Shown here: one piece after another, positions 9,424-18,047 of the stretch
Position numbering within the stretch: the stretch's first letter is position 1
Layout of the letters: each line of letters opens with the position of its first letter
From: Fibrella aestuarina BUZ 2
Lineage (GTDB): Bacteria; Bacteroidota; Bacteroidia; Cytophagales; Spirosomataceae
DNA length: 64,000 nt
Reading direction: 5' to 3'
Assembly (NCBI RefSeq): GCF_000331105.1
Contig: NC_020054.1
Location: 6,079,815 to 6,143,814 of the forward strand
Program-made: the position numbers and the translations under genes
The notes under the pieces: generated by a model
Seen by the model: only the letters and a program-made list of their open reading frames with translations
The model's database searches: none
What the model was told of the DNA's origin: nothing

Positions 9424-9431
9424 TACTTTTG
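9424..9431 (+). promoter_or_regulatory. Bacteroidota -7 box for murB
   Basis: TACTTTTG is a perfect TAnnTTTG match. It abuts the oppositely oriented box at 9415-9422 and predicts a start near 9436, giving murB a leader of about 130 nt that contains the inverted repeat at 9460-9546. Confidence 0.5.
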
Positions 9432-9459
9432 CCACCGAGTATAAATTACGATTTGTGAG

Positions 9460-9546
9460 CGGTCCGCCGCAACCCCAATCGACAAGTCGGTACAGCTGAT
9501 CGTATCGGCGGGGGTCATTCACGAATCGTACCGCTGCGGCGGACCG
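9460..9546 (+). promoter_or_regulatory. Structured murB 5' leader with inverted repeat
   Basis: CGGTCCGCCGC (9460-9470) and its exact reverse complement (9536-9546) enclose a second, inner pair, CGGTAC (9488-9493) and GTACCG (9528-9533). The structure ends 22 bp before the murB start codon. The 12-mer GCGGTCCGCCGC recurs at 30475-30486 upstream of hemB. It may be a structured regulatory leader or a dispersed repeat. Confidence 0.5.
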
Positions 9547-9568
9547 ACTGTTAATCATACATCTATAC

Positions 9569-10594
9569 ATGCTGACTGTGCAACGCGGCGTTTCGTTGCG
9601 GCCCTATACCACCTTTGGCATTGAAGCTCAGGCCAATTATTTCGCCGATCTTATCTCCGAAGCTGATCTTGAGACCCTTCGCCAACTCAACGAACTCACT
9701 GACCTGCCCAAGCTGATTCTGGGTGGCGGCAGCAATCTTCTGTTGACCCAGAATTTCAGCGGCCTTGTGCTAAAACTATCGCTCGGCGGCATTGAGGTTG
9801 TTCGCGACGACGAACGCCACATCTACGTGCGGGCCGGCGGTGGGGTTGTCTGGCATGATCTGGTCATGTACTGCGTGGCCAACAACTACGCCGGGCTCGA
9901 GAACCTGTCGCTCATTCCCGGCACTGTGGGGGCGGCTCCTATGCAGAACATCGGAGCCTATGGCGTCGAGATTGAACAGGTGTTTGATCACCTCGAAGCT
10001 GTGCACATCGAGACGGGTGAAAAACGCCGCTTCGAGCATGCCGACTGTCAGTTTGGCTACCGCGAGAGCGTGTTCAAACACGCCCTTAAAGGGCAGTACA
10101 TCATCGCCTCGGTCACGTTCCGGCTCGATAAGGTGCCCACGTTTCATACGGGATACGGCGCCATCAGCGAGACGTTGGCCGAGATGGGCATCACCGACGA
10201 GACGTTGACGATCCGGGCGATCAGTGAGGCCGTCATCCGTATCCGGCGCAGCAAACTCCCCGACCCGGCCGAGATTGGCAACGCGGGTAGCTTCTTCAAA
10301 AACCCCGAAATCGATCAGGCGCAGTTCGATCAGTTGAAGGCAACGTACCCAGCCTTACCCGGTTACCCGCTGACCTCCGGCCGGGTGAAAGTACCGGCGG
10401 GTTGGCTCATCGAGCAGGCTGGCTGGAAGGGCTACCGGAGCGGCGACGCGGGCGTTCACGCCAAACAGGCGCTGGTGTTGGTCAATTATGGCAACGCTAC
10501 GGGCCAGGACATACTTGATCTGGCGCAGCGCGTCCGGGCGTCGGTGCTGGAAAAATTCGGGATCGAGATCAACCCGGAAGTCAACGTTATTTAA
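9569..10594 (+). CDS. murB: UDP-N-acetylenolpyruvoylglucosamine reductase
   Basis: NADPH- and FAD-dependent reduction of UDP-GlcNAc-enolpyruvate to UDP-MurNAc, the second committed step of peptidoglycan synthesis, in the cytoplasm. The 341-residue length matches the E. coli-type enzyme. FAD-binding motifs LGGGSNLLL and IPGTVGAAPMQNIGAYG are present. Likely catalytic residues are Ser241 (NAGSFFKNP), Arg165 (GYRESVFK) and Glu337 near the C-terminus (INPEVNV). It is monocistronic with a structured leader and a shared terminator downstream. Confidence 0.96.
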   Translation: MLTVQRGVSLRPYTTFGIEAQANYFADLISEADLETLRQLNELTDLPKLILGGGSNLLLTQNFSGLVLKLSLGGIEVVRDDERHIYVRAGGGVVWHDLVMYCVANNYAGLENLSLIPGTVGAAPMQNIGAYGVEIEQVFDHLEAVHIETGEKRRFEHADCQFGYRESVFKHALKGQYIIASVTFRLDKVPTFHTGYGAISETLAEMGITDETLTIRAISEAVIRIRRSKLPDPAEIGNAGSFFKNPEIDQAQFDQLKATYPALPGYPLTSGRVKVPAGWLIEQAGWKGYRSGDAGVHAKQALVLVNYGNATGQDILDLAQRVRASVLEKFGIEINPEVNVI

Positions 10595-10600
10595 ATAGAA

Positions 10601-10639
10601 AAAGGGCTGACGCGCCCATTGTGCCTGCGTCAGCCCTTT
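10601..10639. terminator. Bidirectional terminator between murB and the ROK kinase gene
   Basis: AAAGGGCTGACGC (10601-10613) and GCGTCAGCCCTTT (10627-10639) form a perfect 13-bp stem between convergent genes, with A-rich and T-containing flanks. Confidence 0.85.
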
Positions 10640-10669
10640 CACTCATTCACGCTTTATCTCGTTCGCTTG

Positions 10670-11581
10670 TTAAAAACAGAGCGATGCGGCACCCAGCAGG
10701 CCGGCGTCATTCCCCAGCGTGGCTTTCGTCACGGTCAGGCTCTTTTTGTAGTAAGGCGTGAGCCAGTAGTCGAGTTGTTTGTTAACAGCGGGCATAATGT
10801 AGTCGAACGACGCCGACAAGCCACCGCCGATCAGGATTTGCTTGATGTCGAGAATCCGAACCATTGTCACGAGCGCATCGCCCAGCATCTCGCCCACTTC
10901 AGCCCAGATGGCCAGTGCCAGCGCGTCGCCTTCCGCGGCAGCGGCCACCAGCCCCGTCGTCGAAATGGTGCCGTCGTCAGACAACATCGTCTTGCCCCTG
11001 AACTCAGAGCGACGGAGTGTAGCCAGATCGAGCAACTCTTTCTTGCCGATGTTGCGCTCCAGCACTTTTCCGTTGCGCGACGGAATGTGGCCAGGCTCCA
11101 TGGCGTTACCGTCACCACCAACAAACACTTTCTTGTTGATGATAGCTGCTCCGCCTACGCCCGTGCCGAGGGTGATGAAGATGTAGTTTTCATCGTTCAT
11201 GTCCTCCACAAAGTAAAATTCACCCAGAGCGGCGGCGTTAGCGTCATTTTCCAGGAAAAATTCAACGTCGGGGAAGCGCTTGGTCAGGATATCGACCATC
11301 GGCACACCGTCCAGCTCGGGGATGGCCGTGATCTCGAGAGGGACCGTACGGTCGCGGTTGATCATGCCCGGCAGCCCGATACCCACCTTCTTTACGTCTT
11401 TATTGGCGTACAGCTCGACAGCGATGGCATCGGCGAAGCGTTCCATGAAATGGCCCGATTCGCGCCAGCTGGCCGTGTCGTGGCTATAAAAATTGGTGAT
11501 TTTGCCCGTTTTCGCGTCAACAACGCCCATTTTGACGTTGGTGCCACCCACGTCGATACCTAAATACTGTGCTGAAGCCAT
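10670..11581 (-). CDS. ROK-family sugar kinase (glucokinase-like)
   Basis: A 303-residue cytoplasmic protein of the ROK family, probably phosphorylating glucose or another hexose with ATP. The first phosphate motif GIDVGGTNVK (residues 8-17), the catalytic-Asp region LENDANAAALGE (about 110) and the second ATP motif TLGTGVGGAAI (about 137-147) are clear. The usual ROK zinc-binding cysteine cluster (CGCGxxGC) after the GH motif is missing: MEPGHIPSRNGKVLERNIG has the Glu-x-Gly-His but no cysteines. It therefore belongs to a cysteine-free subgroup, and its exact sugar is uncertain. No transcription-factor HTH is attached. Confidence 0.9.
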   Translation of the reverse strand: MASAQYLGIDVGGTNVKMGVVDAKTGKITNFYSHDTASWRESGHFMERFADAIAVELYANKDVKKVGIGLPGMINRDRTVPLEITAIPELDGVPMVDILTKRFPDVEFFLENDANAAALGEFYFVEDMNDENYIFITLGTGVGGAAIINKKVFVGGDGNAMEPGHIPSRNGKVLERNIGKKELLDLATLRRSEFRGKTMLSDDGTISTTGLVAAAAEGDALALAIWAEVGEMLGDALVTMVRILDIKQILIGGGLSASFDYIMPAVNKQLDYWLTPYYKKSLTVTKATLGNDAGLLGAASLCF

Positions 11582-11661
11582 TCCTATGAATGAAAATTTA
11601 TGAATGAAGAATTAAGTGAGCCGTAGAGTCAGAATGCCGCGAAATTACGGAAGGTCTTGAC

Positions 11662-11692
11662 ATTACATACCTAAGATTTGGATGTATGTAAT
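11662..11692 (+). promoter_or_regulatory. Inverted repeat upstream of padR gene
   Basis: ATTACATAC (11662-11670) and GTATGTAAT (11684-11692) are perfect inverted arms spaced by 13 nt, ending 20 bp before the start codon. PadR proteins commonly bind AT-rich dyads containing ATGT/ACAT and repress their own genes, so this is a candidate autoregulatory operator. Confidence 0.55.
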
Positions 11693-11712
11693 TTCATTAC
11701 TTATTTTCGGGC

Positions 11713-12054
11713 ATGAACAGCACCACTCAACATGTACTAAAAGGAAGTCTGTCCGTAATTATCCTTAGGCTACTGGAAGAGCGCGACCGCATGTATGGCT
11801 ACGAGATCACGCAGCAGGTGAAAGCGCTTACGGCTGGCGAGATGATGATTACGGAAGGGGCCCTTTACCCGGCGCTGCACAAACTCGAAGCCGAGGGCCT
11901 GCTCACGGCCACGACCGAGCTGGTGGACGGGCGCGCCCGAAAGTACTACTCCCTTACCCGCGACGGGCAGCAACAGGCCGTCGGGCGCGTTTCGGAACTA
12001 CGGGCATTTGTGGAACACCTCAACACCATCCTGAACCTGAAACCAGCCATCTAG
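11713..12054 (+). CDS. PadR-family transcriptional regulator
   Basis: A 113-residue winged-helix DNA-binding protein. The N-terminal PadR domain shows the typical pattern: LKGSLSVIILRLLEERDRMYGYEI, then ITEGALYPALHKLEAEGLL, then ARKYYSLTRDGQ (wing), followed by a dimerisation helix at about 90-113. Such regulators often control a downstream membrane-protein operon. Here two membrane proteins follow with a 4-bp gap and then an ATGA overlap, forming one likely transcript. A perfect 9-bp dyad upstream suggests autoregulation. The inducing signal is unknown. Confidence 0.93.
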   Translation: MNSTTQHVLKGSLSVIILRLLEERDRMYGYEITQQVKALTAGEMMITEGALYPALHKLEAEGLLTATTELVDGRARKYYSLTRDGQQQAVGRVSELRAFVEHLNTILNLKPAI

Positions 12055-12058
12055 TCCC

Positions 12059-12724
12059 ATGACTCCGCACCAACGGCAACAGCTAGTAACGTACCTGCAA
12101 CAGAACGGGATCGTGTATAAAGAAGTCTTTGACGAACTCTTTGATCATTTGTCATGCAGTATAGAAGAGTCTATGCAGCAGACGCTTCCATTCGACGTTG
12201 CCTTTCGTCGAGCCACTTCCTCGCTGGGCGGGCAACCGGCTATTCACCAGATTCAAGCGTACCGAAAAGCAGCCATAAAGCAGCAGTATAAGCGATGGGT
12301 GAAGCAGCAGTACACAATGGCCTTACGACGCCCGGTTGTCGTAGCGCTGGTGATTATGGTAGGCTTTGGGCTATGGCAGGTGATTGAATCAACACCTGGC
12401 GCCAATCGCCTGCACATCTTGGCAGGAGGGTTTACGGCGCTTTATATAGGCAGTTGGCTCGTTCCGCTCATACAGTCAGCTTATCAATACAGGTTATACC
12501 GGAAAGGGCGGGCAAACACACCCTACACGCTCGTTATCAAACTGCTGAACGAGCAGAATCTTGTAATCCTTTGCGGCTTTTTACCTGTGCTGTTAGGATC
12601 AAAGACAATCCCATCCTTAGCTGATCTGGCATTGACGTGGCTCACCTGCATGGGCCTCTGCTTCCAGTTCTGCATAACCAGCCGCCATGTGCAAGTAGCT
12701 TATACCCTATCAACAACACGATGA
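12059..12724 (+). CDS. Membrane protein of the PadR operon (paralogue 1)
   Basis: A 221-residue protein starting MTPHQRQQLVTYLQ. Residues 1-90 form a soluble helical domain (VFDELFDHLSCSIEESM, then AFRRATSSLGG) resembling the short alpha-helical domain that often sits N-terminal to membrane segments in PadR-linked proteins. About four membrane helices follow (about 96-112, 122-140, 165-185, 190-205). It shares its MTPHQ start and architecture with the next gene, so the two arose by duplication. The function is unknown; a PadR-controlled membrane sensor or stress protein is plausible. Confidence 0.8.
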   Translation: MTPHQRQQLVTYLQQNGIVYKEVFDELFDHLSCSIEESMQQTLPFDVAFRRATSSLGGQPAIHQIQAYRKAAIKQQYKRWVKQQYTMALRRPVVVALVIMVGFGLWQVIESTPGANRLHILAGGFTALYIGSWLVPLIQSAYQYRLYRKGRANTPYTLVIKLLNEQNLVILCGFLPVLLGSKTIPSLADLALTWLTCMGLCFQFCITSRHVQVAYTLSTTR

Positions 12725-13389
12725 CTCCGCACCAATTACGCCTCATTGATAAGCACCTGCGCGCCGACAACTGGCTACTAAGTGAGGAACTGATTGCCGA
12801 ACTGACCGACCACTACGTAGCAGGGATCATCGATCATATGGCGGCTGGTGAATCATTCGACGACGCCCTGCGAGCCGTTCACATGGGCTTTGGCGGGCGC
12901 AAGGGACTGCTGGCGCTGGAAGAACAATTTGAACAGGAACAGGCGCGGCGACCCCGTCGCCTGATGCAGAAAATTTTGCTAAGCTATCTGCAATGGCCAC
13001 GGGCAGCTTACACGATGGCGCTGGTGGCCACGCTGGTGTATCTGTCGTCGACGAATGTGCTGGCGTCAAAGGTTACGTATGCCGCCAATTTCGCTGTGGC
13101 GGTGGCCGTAGGGCATTTTCTAATCCTACTGCTGGGTACGTGGTATCGGCGCTGGAAAAAGCAATCGCCCCGCCTGACCAATCAGACGCTGTCTATGCTC
13201 TATAGCCACTACGGCTTGATTTGCTGGGTCGTTATCTGGCCGCGTTTCTTCCTAAAAGGCGACTCATCTGCCACGGCCAACTGGCTATTATCAGTCCTGG
13301 TTATCGTCACAGTGGTAGTGTACGAGCTAGCTGTCGGCGGGTTTTTACAAGCCATCATGCAACAACGAAATTCGGTCACTAAGGCCTGA
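12721..13389 (+). CDS. Membrane protein of the PadR operon (paralogue 2)
   Basis: A 222-residue protein whose ATG overlaps the stop of the preceding gene (ATGA), indicating translational coupling. The frame is open further upstream, but the overlap start gives MTPHQLRLIDKHL, matching the paralogue. The N-terminal helical domain (ELIAELTDHYVAGIIDHM, then ALRAVHMGFGG) keeps the D-H pattern of its neighbour. Four membrane helices follow (about 93-112, 117-135, 160-176, 185-205). No enzymatic motif was recognised. Confidence 0.8.
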   Translation: MTPHQLRLIDKHLRADNWLLSEELIAELTDHYVAGIIDHMAAGESFDDALRAVHMGFGGRKGLLALEEQFEQEQARRPRRLMQKILLSYLQWPRAAYTMALVATLVYLSSTNVLASKVTYAANFAVAVAVGHFLILLLGTWYRRWKKQSPRLTNQTLSMLYSHYGLICWVVIWPRFFLKGDSSATANWLLSVLVIVTVVVYELAVGGFLQAIMQQRNSVTKA

Positions 13390-13442
13390 ACTACGGAACT
13401 TTACCAATGGTCGACTTACCGGTTGATCCAACTGTGATTAAC

Positions 13443-14807
13443 TCAAAAATTACCGTCGAAGGGCTTGCCTGTTTTCAGGTCTTTGAGCGAAAACGAGTTG
13501 ACGGCGCCTACACCCGCAAATTCGACGGTGACGCCGTAGATGCGTTTCAGTGGCATTTTGTAGCTGGTTTCATGTACCCGACGCCCATTGATGAACAGCT
13601 GTACCCGCTGATCGACGACCCGCAGCGTCAGCGTACCGCCCCGGCGTAGGTCTGCGCCCAGAAAACGGACATCATCCCGTGAACCGCTTTTGTGTTGGTC
13701 GGAAAACTGCATTTCCGCCCAGTAGACACATCCCGGCTTGATAATGTCGACGGTGTGCTGCGACGACTCGCCATATATGGTAACGCCCACCTGTGAACAG
13801 CGCACACCGGCCCGGTCGGGCGAGGTTACCACCTGGGTGGTCAACTCAAAGTTATCGGCGTCGATATCCGTAACCTGCGTATTCGTAAACCCGATAAAAA
13901 ATGTGCGGTTGGTGTCGACGCCCGCACGCGCGGCAGCCAGCGGGCCAACGCTTCGCCGACCACCCACAAACAACCCGGGTACGTCGATCGGATACACCCG
14001 CGTCGTGTCGTGGGGCATGTGGGCCGTGGCTACCCAGCCTTTGGTCGGCAAGTAAATGGTGGCGGTATCGAGGCGGAGAGTGCCCTGTTTCAGGACGGCA
14101 AAATAACGTCCCGGCTTTTCGTAATAATGGTTGTAGAGGGCGGTAGAAACTTCGGCCTCGATGGGCTTACGCCGACCATCCCCAAACTCAATAACATACG
14201 GCACCGGGTCGTCGGCAACGCCAGCCAGCCCACGAATCTGAAAATTGGCCGAGTGCGGATTCTCGCCGATTGGGTTCTTACAAATGAGTTGCACCGCCCC
14301 CGTGGTTGCCGGTTTGGTCAGAAAGTGGCGGTACGTAGCCATTCCCCCGATGAATAAGGCAATAACGGCCAGCCCAGCCAGCCAACGCCACGTACCCGAC
14401 CGCTTCTGCGGCGATGGGCCAATCGGATGAGGAGACACAGCTACCGACACGGCTACGATTGGCTGATCTGGCACCTCGATTGTCTGGTCGGGTATTGACT
14501 CCGCCTGGGGCGATGCCTCAACAAAGTGTTCCCAATCGGTGTAGCCGCTATACTTCGCCAGCGCGTCGCGGGTTGCTTTTTGCGGGTAATAGCGGGAGCC
14601 GGTCCTGATTTTGCCGAAAATTCGCTTCAGTGTGTTCGGGCTGATCTGCACGCCCGTCTGCCGGAACAGCGTATGGCTAAGCCTGACGAAATCGCTGTTG
14701 GTCCAGTCTTCCCAGTTGGGGTTCCCGAACACCTCACTCACCAGCAGACAGCAGCGGTCCAGTTGGTGATAACAGGCAGCCTTATCTTGTCCATTTTCCG
14801 CGACCAT
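13443..14807 (-). CDS. Membrane-tethered HTH regulator with extracytoplasmic PKD domain
   Basis: A 454-residue protein with an unusual order. Residues about 40-96 form a cytoplasmic helix-turn-helix-like domain (TGVQISPNTLKRIFGK, then ATRDALAKYSGYTDWEHF). A Pro/Ser-rich linker leads to one membrane helix (about 141-159). Outside, a PKD-like fold (about 168-265, YVIEFGDG then NHYYEKPGRY) precedes a C-terminal LamG-like beta-sandwich (FINGRRVHETSYK). It is divergent from susC, with a perfect dyad in the shared gap and a third half-site inside its own 5' end. The layout suggests a ToxR-like one-component sensor of glycans that controls the susCD operon; this role is inferred. Start at ATG 14807 rather than a GTG one codon upstream. 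Confidence 0.72.
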   Translation of the reverse strand: MVAENGQDKAACYHQLDRCCLLVSEVFGNPNWEDWTNSDFVRLSHTLFRQTGVQISPNTLKRIFGKIRTGSRYYPQKATRDALAKYSGYTDWEHFVEASPQAESIPDQTIEVPDQPIVAVSVAVSPHPIGPSPQKRSGTWRWLAGLAVIALFIGGMATYRHFLTKPATTGAVQLICKNPIGENPHSANFQIRGLAGVADDPVPYVIEFGDGRRKPIEAEVSTALYNHYYEKPGRYFAVLKQGTLRLDTATIYLPTKGWVATAHMPHDTTRVYPIDVPGLFVGGRRSVGPLAAARAGVDTNRTFFIGFTNTQVTDIDADNFELTTQVVTSPDRAGVRCSQVGVTIYGESSQHTVDIIKPGCVYWAEMQFSDQHKSGSRDDVRFLGADLRRGGTLTLRVVDQRVQLFINGRRVHETSYKMPLKRIYGVTVEFAGVGAVNSFSLKDLKTGKPFDGNF

Positions 14808-14862
14808 CACTCAGCAATATCTTCTCTATCAACAGGTTAGCTTGTCCATAATTCTGGACAAG
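14786..14862. promoter_or_regulatory. Candidate operator between HTH/PKD regulator and susC
   Basis: CTTGTCCA (14841-14848) and TGGACAAG (14855-14862) form a perfect 8-bp dyad with a 6-nt spacer. A third CTTGTCCA at 14786-14793 lies inside the first codons of the divergent regulator gene, 55 bp from the first copy. This is the pattern of a multi-site operator shared by divergent genes. Confidence 0.6.
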
Positions 14863-14984
14863 AAAATGGGTAAGTTAGGCTACTGCCGCACCACATAGTG
14901 CAATTTTATATTCGCACAGTCAAATTTTTGAATCACCTCTGGTCGCCTCCCGACGGCTATGATTCACTAAATATCGATAAAAAT

Positions 14985-17900
14985 ATGCGACAAAAACTTC
15001 TACTAAGTTGCGCCCTGTTTCTGGGCTGGCTCGCTCCGATGCTGGCGCAGAACCGGAGCATCAGCGGCCGGGTCACCGACGAAAGCGCCAAGGAGCTGCC
15101 CGGCGTCAGTATTGTCTTGAAAGGAACGCAGCGCGGTACGGTCAGCGAGGCCAATGGCCAGTACAAACTCAACCTACCCGACAGTGGCCCGGTCACGCTT
15201 ATTTTCTCGTTTGTGGGTTACCAAAGTCAGGAAGTAAACGTAACGGATCAGGCCAATCTGAACATCAGCCTCAAGCCCGACGACAATTCGCTCGAAGAGG
15301 TGGTGGTCGTGGGCTACGGCACGCAGAAGAAAAAAGACCTGACCGGTGCCCTCTCGACCATCGAAGCCAAAGACGTGGCGGGGCGGCAAACCACCCAGAT
15401 TTCGGAAGCGCTGCAAGGCAGCATCGCGGGCGTTTCGGTAACCCGTGGCAGCGGCGCACCGGGGGCCAGCTCAAGTATCCTGATCCGGGGCATCACCACG
15501 CTCGGCACCAACAGCCCGCTGATTATCGTGGATGGCGTGCCGGTCAGCAGCATCGACAACGTCAATCCGGGCGATGTCGAAACCGTGACGGTCTTGAAAG
15601 ATGCTGCGTCGGCCGCTATTTACGGGTCGCGCGGGGCGGCGGGCGTCGTGCTCGTCACCACCAAACGCGCCAAAGAAGGCTTCAGCAGTTTTGAATATAC
15701 GGGCGAATATGGCGTTCAGAAAGCCACCGCCCTGCCCACCTACGTCAACGCCCCCACCTACATGCGTCTGTTCAACGAACAGGCCACCAACGACGGTTCG
15801 GCCACTGGCCCTTACTCGCAGGACGTCATTACCAATTTTGAGAAGTATAACCGCGACACGCCCGACCTCTTCCCGTTTGCCAACACCGACTGGCAGCGCA
15901 CGGTGATGACGAAGACCTACGCCCCCCGCTACCGGCACGACCTGGTTTTTACGATGGGGACGGGTAAAATCAAAACCAAGGCGTCGCTTGGGTACGTTAA
16001 GCAGGATGCGTTCTACACCAACTATTCCTACGAGCGGTATCTGTTTCGGGTCAACAACGACCTGCAAATCAACCCGAAGCTGAGCGCCAGCCTCGACGTG
16101 GCCTACAAGCGCACCAACACGGTTACGCCGGTGGTCAACCCGATCTACGAGGCGCGGGTGATGCCTCCTATCTACGACAATTTTTATGCAGATGGCCGAT
16201 ATGCGCTGGCGAAAGACGGGCGTAATCCCATTGCCCAGCTCAACGAGGGCGGCACCAGCAACGGCACCTTCAACCAGTTTCTGGGGCGGCTGGCCTTCAA
16301 CTATAAACCCGTCGACGGCCTCACGCTGACGGCCCTGGTGTCGCCCACCATCGACCTCGACAAAACAAAGGCCTTTGCCAAGCGGATCGCCTTCACCAAC
16401 CCCGACGGCACGCCCAGTTCCTTCAGCAATCAGGCCCGCACCACCCTCACCGAGGGGCGCAACGAGAGCCTGGCCATCACGGGTCAACTGCTCGCCAACT
16501 ACAACAAAGATCTGGCCGGTGGGCACAACATCGACATTTTGGGCGGTTACGAAGAAATCTATAACTCGTTTGAATCGCTGGGCGCGTCACGCAGCGGGTT
16601 TGCGCTCACGGATTTCCCCTATCTGAATGCAGGCTCCCAGGAACTGCGCGACAATTCCGGCAGTGCCAACGAGGTGGCGCTTCGGTCGGTATTCGGGCGG
16701 GTTAAATACGACTATAAGAACAAATACTACCTCCAGGGTAACCTGCGTTACGACAAATCGTCGCGGTTCGACAAACAGTACCGGGGTGCCCTATTCCCGT
16801 CGGTATCGGCGGGCTGGACCCTGTCGGAAGAGGCCTTTCTAAGAAACAGCAGCTGGCTTTCGTTCCTGAAGCTGCGCGGCTCGTATGGCGAAGTGGGCAA
16901 CGAACGAGTTGGCAACTATCCCTATCAGGCCACTATCAGCTTCAGCAACGCGCTTTTTTACCAGAACGGCGTGGTGGTGCCGCTCAACGGCGGTGGTCAG
17001 GTCGACTACGCGGTGCAGAATATTTCGTGGGAAACCACGCGCACCGTCGACGTGGGCATCGACGCGGCCTTCCTGAAAAACCGGCTCACCATCTCGGCCG
17101 ATTATTACCAGAAACGTACCTACGACATCCTGCTGGCGCTCGACATTCCGCTTTATCTGGGCTACGAACGGCCGCAGCAGAACGCGGGCATTCTGGACGT
17201 GAAGGGCTGGGAACTGGAAACGTCCTGGCGCGACCGGTTGGGTAAACTCAACTACTCGGTGGCCTTCAACCTGTCGGATGCCAAGTCGACGGTCGTCGAC
17301 CTGAAAGGCACGCAGGTGCTGGGCGCGCAGTCGACGTTCAAGGGCAGCGAGTTCAACGAGTGGTTTGGCTACCGCTCGGCGGGGCTGTACCAGACGCAGG
17401 ACGAAGCCGCCAACTCGCCCCGCCTCAACACCAACGTCTCGGCCGGCGACGTGCGCTACCTCGACCTGAACAACGACGGCAAGATTACGCCCGACGATAA
17501 AGTGCTGCTGGGCGGCTCGTTACCCCGCTACCTATACGGCAGCACCATCCGGCTCGATTACAATGGCTTCGACCTGGGGCTGGTGATGCAGGGCGTAGCC
17601 AAGAAAAGCAGCCGCCTGCCCGACGACGTCGTGCGGCCCTTTGCCGAAGCGTTTGGCAACGTACCTGAGGAACTGGTGGGCAGGTTCTGGAGCAAAACCA
17701 ACTCCGCCGAGCAAAATCTGGCGGCCCGCTACCCCCGCCTGTCGACCCGCTCGCTGGCGGCCAACTACGAGATGTCGGATTTCTGGCTCATTAGCGGGGC
17801 CTATTTCCGGGTGAAAAACATCACGCTGGGCTATACGCTCCGCAACAATTTTCTGAAGAAAATCGGGCTGCAATCGACGCGGGTGTACGTCTCGGCCAAC

Positions 17901-18008
17901 GACGTGTTTGCCGTCCACAACTTCCCCAAATACTGGGACCCGGAGGTAGGCGGTTCGTCATACCCCATCGTCACGACCCTGATGGCAGGCGCCACGCTGA
18001 AGTTTTAA
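14985..18008 (+). CDS. SusC/RagA-family TonB-dependent outer-membrane transporter
   Basis: A 1,007-residue outer-membrane protein that imports glycans or peptides using TonB energy, paired with the SusD lipoprotein encoded next. The signal peptide (residues 1-20, ending LAPMLAQ) is followed by a carboxypeptidase-regulatory-like domain (about 22-105, SISGRVTDESAKELPGVSIVLKG), the SusC signature LEEVVVVGYGTQKKKDLTGAL, the plug domain with SILIRGITTL and DAASAAIYGSRGAAGVVLVTTK, and a long barrel ending in FSGATLKF-like hydrophobic residues (AGATLKF). The frame is open 29 codons further upstream, but the ATG at 14985 begins the signal peptide. The substrate is unknown; no glycoside hydrolase accompanies it. 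Confidence 0.96.
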   Translation: MRQKLLLSCALFLGWLAPMLAQNRSISGRVTDESAKELPGVSIVLKGTQRGTVSEANGQYKLNLPDSGPVTLIFSFVGYQSQEVNVTDQANLNISLKPDDNSLEEVVVVGYGTQKKKDLTGALSTIEAKDVAGRQTTQISEALQGSIAGVSVTRGSGAPGASSSILIRGITTLGTNSPLIIVDGVPVSSIDNVNPGDVETVTVLKDAASAAIYGSRGAAGVVLVTTKRAKEGFSSFEYTGEYGVQKATALPTYVNAPTYMRLFNEQATNDGSATGPYSQDVITNFEKYNRDTPDLFPFANTDWQRTVMTKTYAPRYRHDLVFTMGTGKIKTKASLGYVKQDAFYTNYSYERYLFRVNNDLQINPKLSASLDVAYKRTNTVTPVVNPIYEARVMPPIYDNFYADGRYALAKDGRNPIAQLNEGGTSNGTFNQFLGRLAFNYKPVDGLTLTALVSPTIDLDKTKAFAKRIAFTNPDGTPSSFSNQARTTLTEGRNESLAITGQLLANYNKDLAGGHNIDILGGYEEIYNSFESLGASRSGFALTDFPYLNAGSQELRDNSGSANEVALRSVFGRVKYDYKNKYYLQGNLRYDKSSRFDKQYRGALFPSVSAGWTLSEEAFLRNSSWLSFLKLRGSYGEVGNERVGNYPYQATISFSNALFYQNGVVVPLNGGGQVDYAVQNISWETTRTVDVGIDAAFLKNRLTISADYYQKRTYDILLALDIPLYLGYERPQQNAGILDVKGWELETSWRDRLGKLNYSVAFNLSDAKSTVVDLKGTQVLGAQSTFKGSEFNEWFGYRSAGLYQTQDEAANSPRLNTNVSAGDVRYLDLNNDGKITPDDKVLLGGSLPRYLYGSTIRLDYNGFDLGLVMQGVAKKSSRLPDDVVRPFAEAFGNVPEELVGRFWSKTNSAEQNLAARYPRLSTRSLAANYEMSDFWLISGAYFRVKNITLGYTLRNNFLKKIGLQSTRVYVSANDVFAVHNFPKYWDPEVGGSSYPIVTTLMAGATLKF

Positions 18009-18047
18009 CCGACCGCCGATTCCTGCATTGATAAAATCTTGCTGATC

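Noticed and set aside
11672..11680. Promoter box TAAGATTTG before padR
   Set aside because: One base too many between TA and TTTG for the TAnnTTTG consensus.
15471..16526. Long open frame on the strand opposite susC (similar ones opposite susD, murB, pyrC and the reductase)
   Set aside because: GC-rich coding DNA leaves long antisense frames; the translations are rich in Arg, Gly, Val and His with no domain pattern, and the sense genes are certain.
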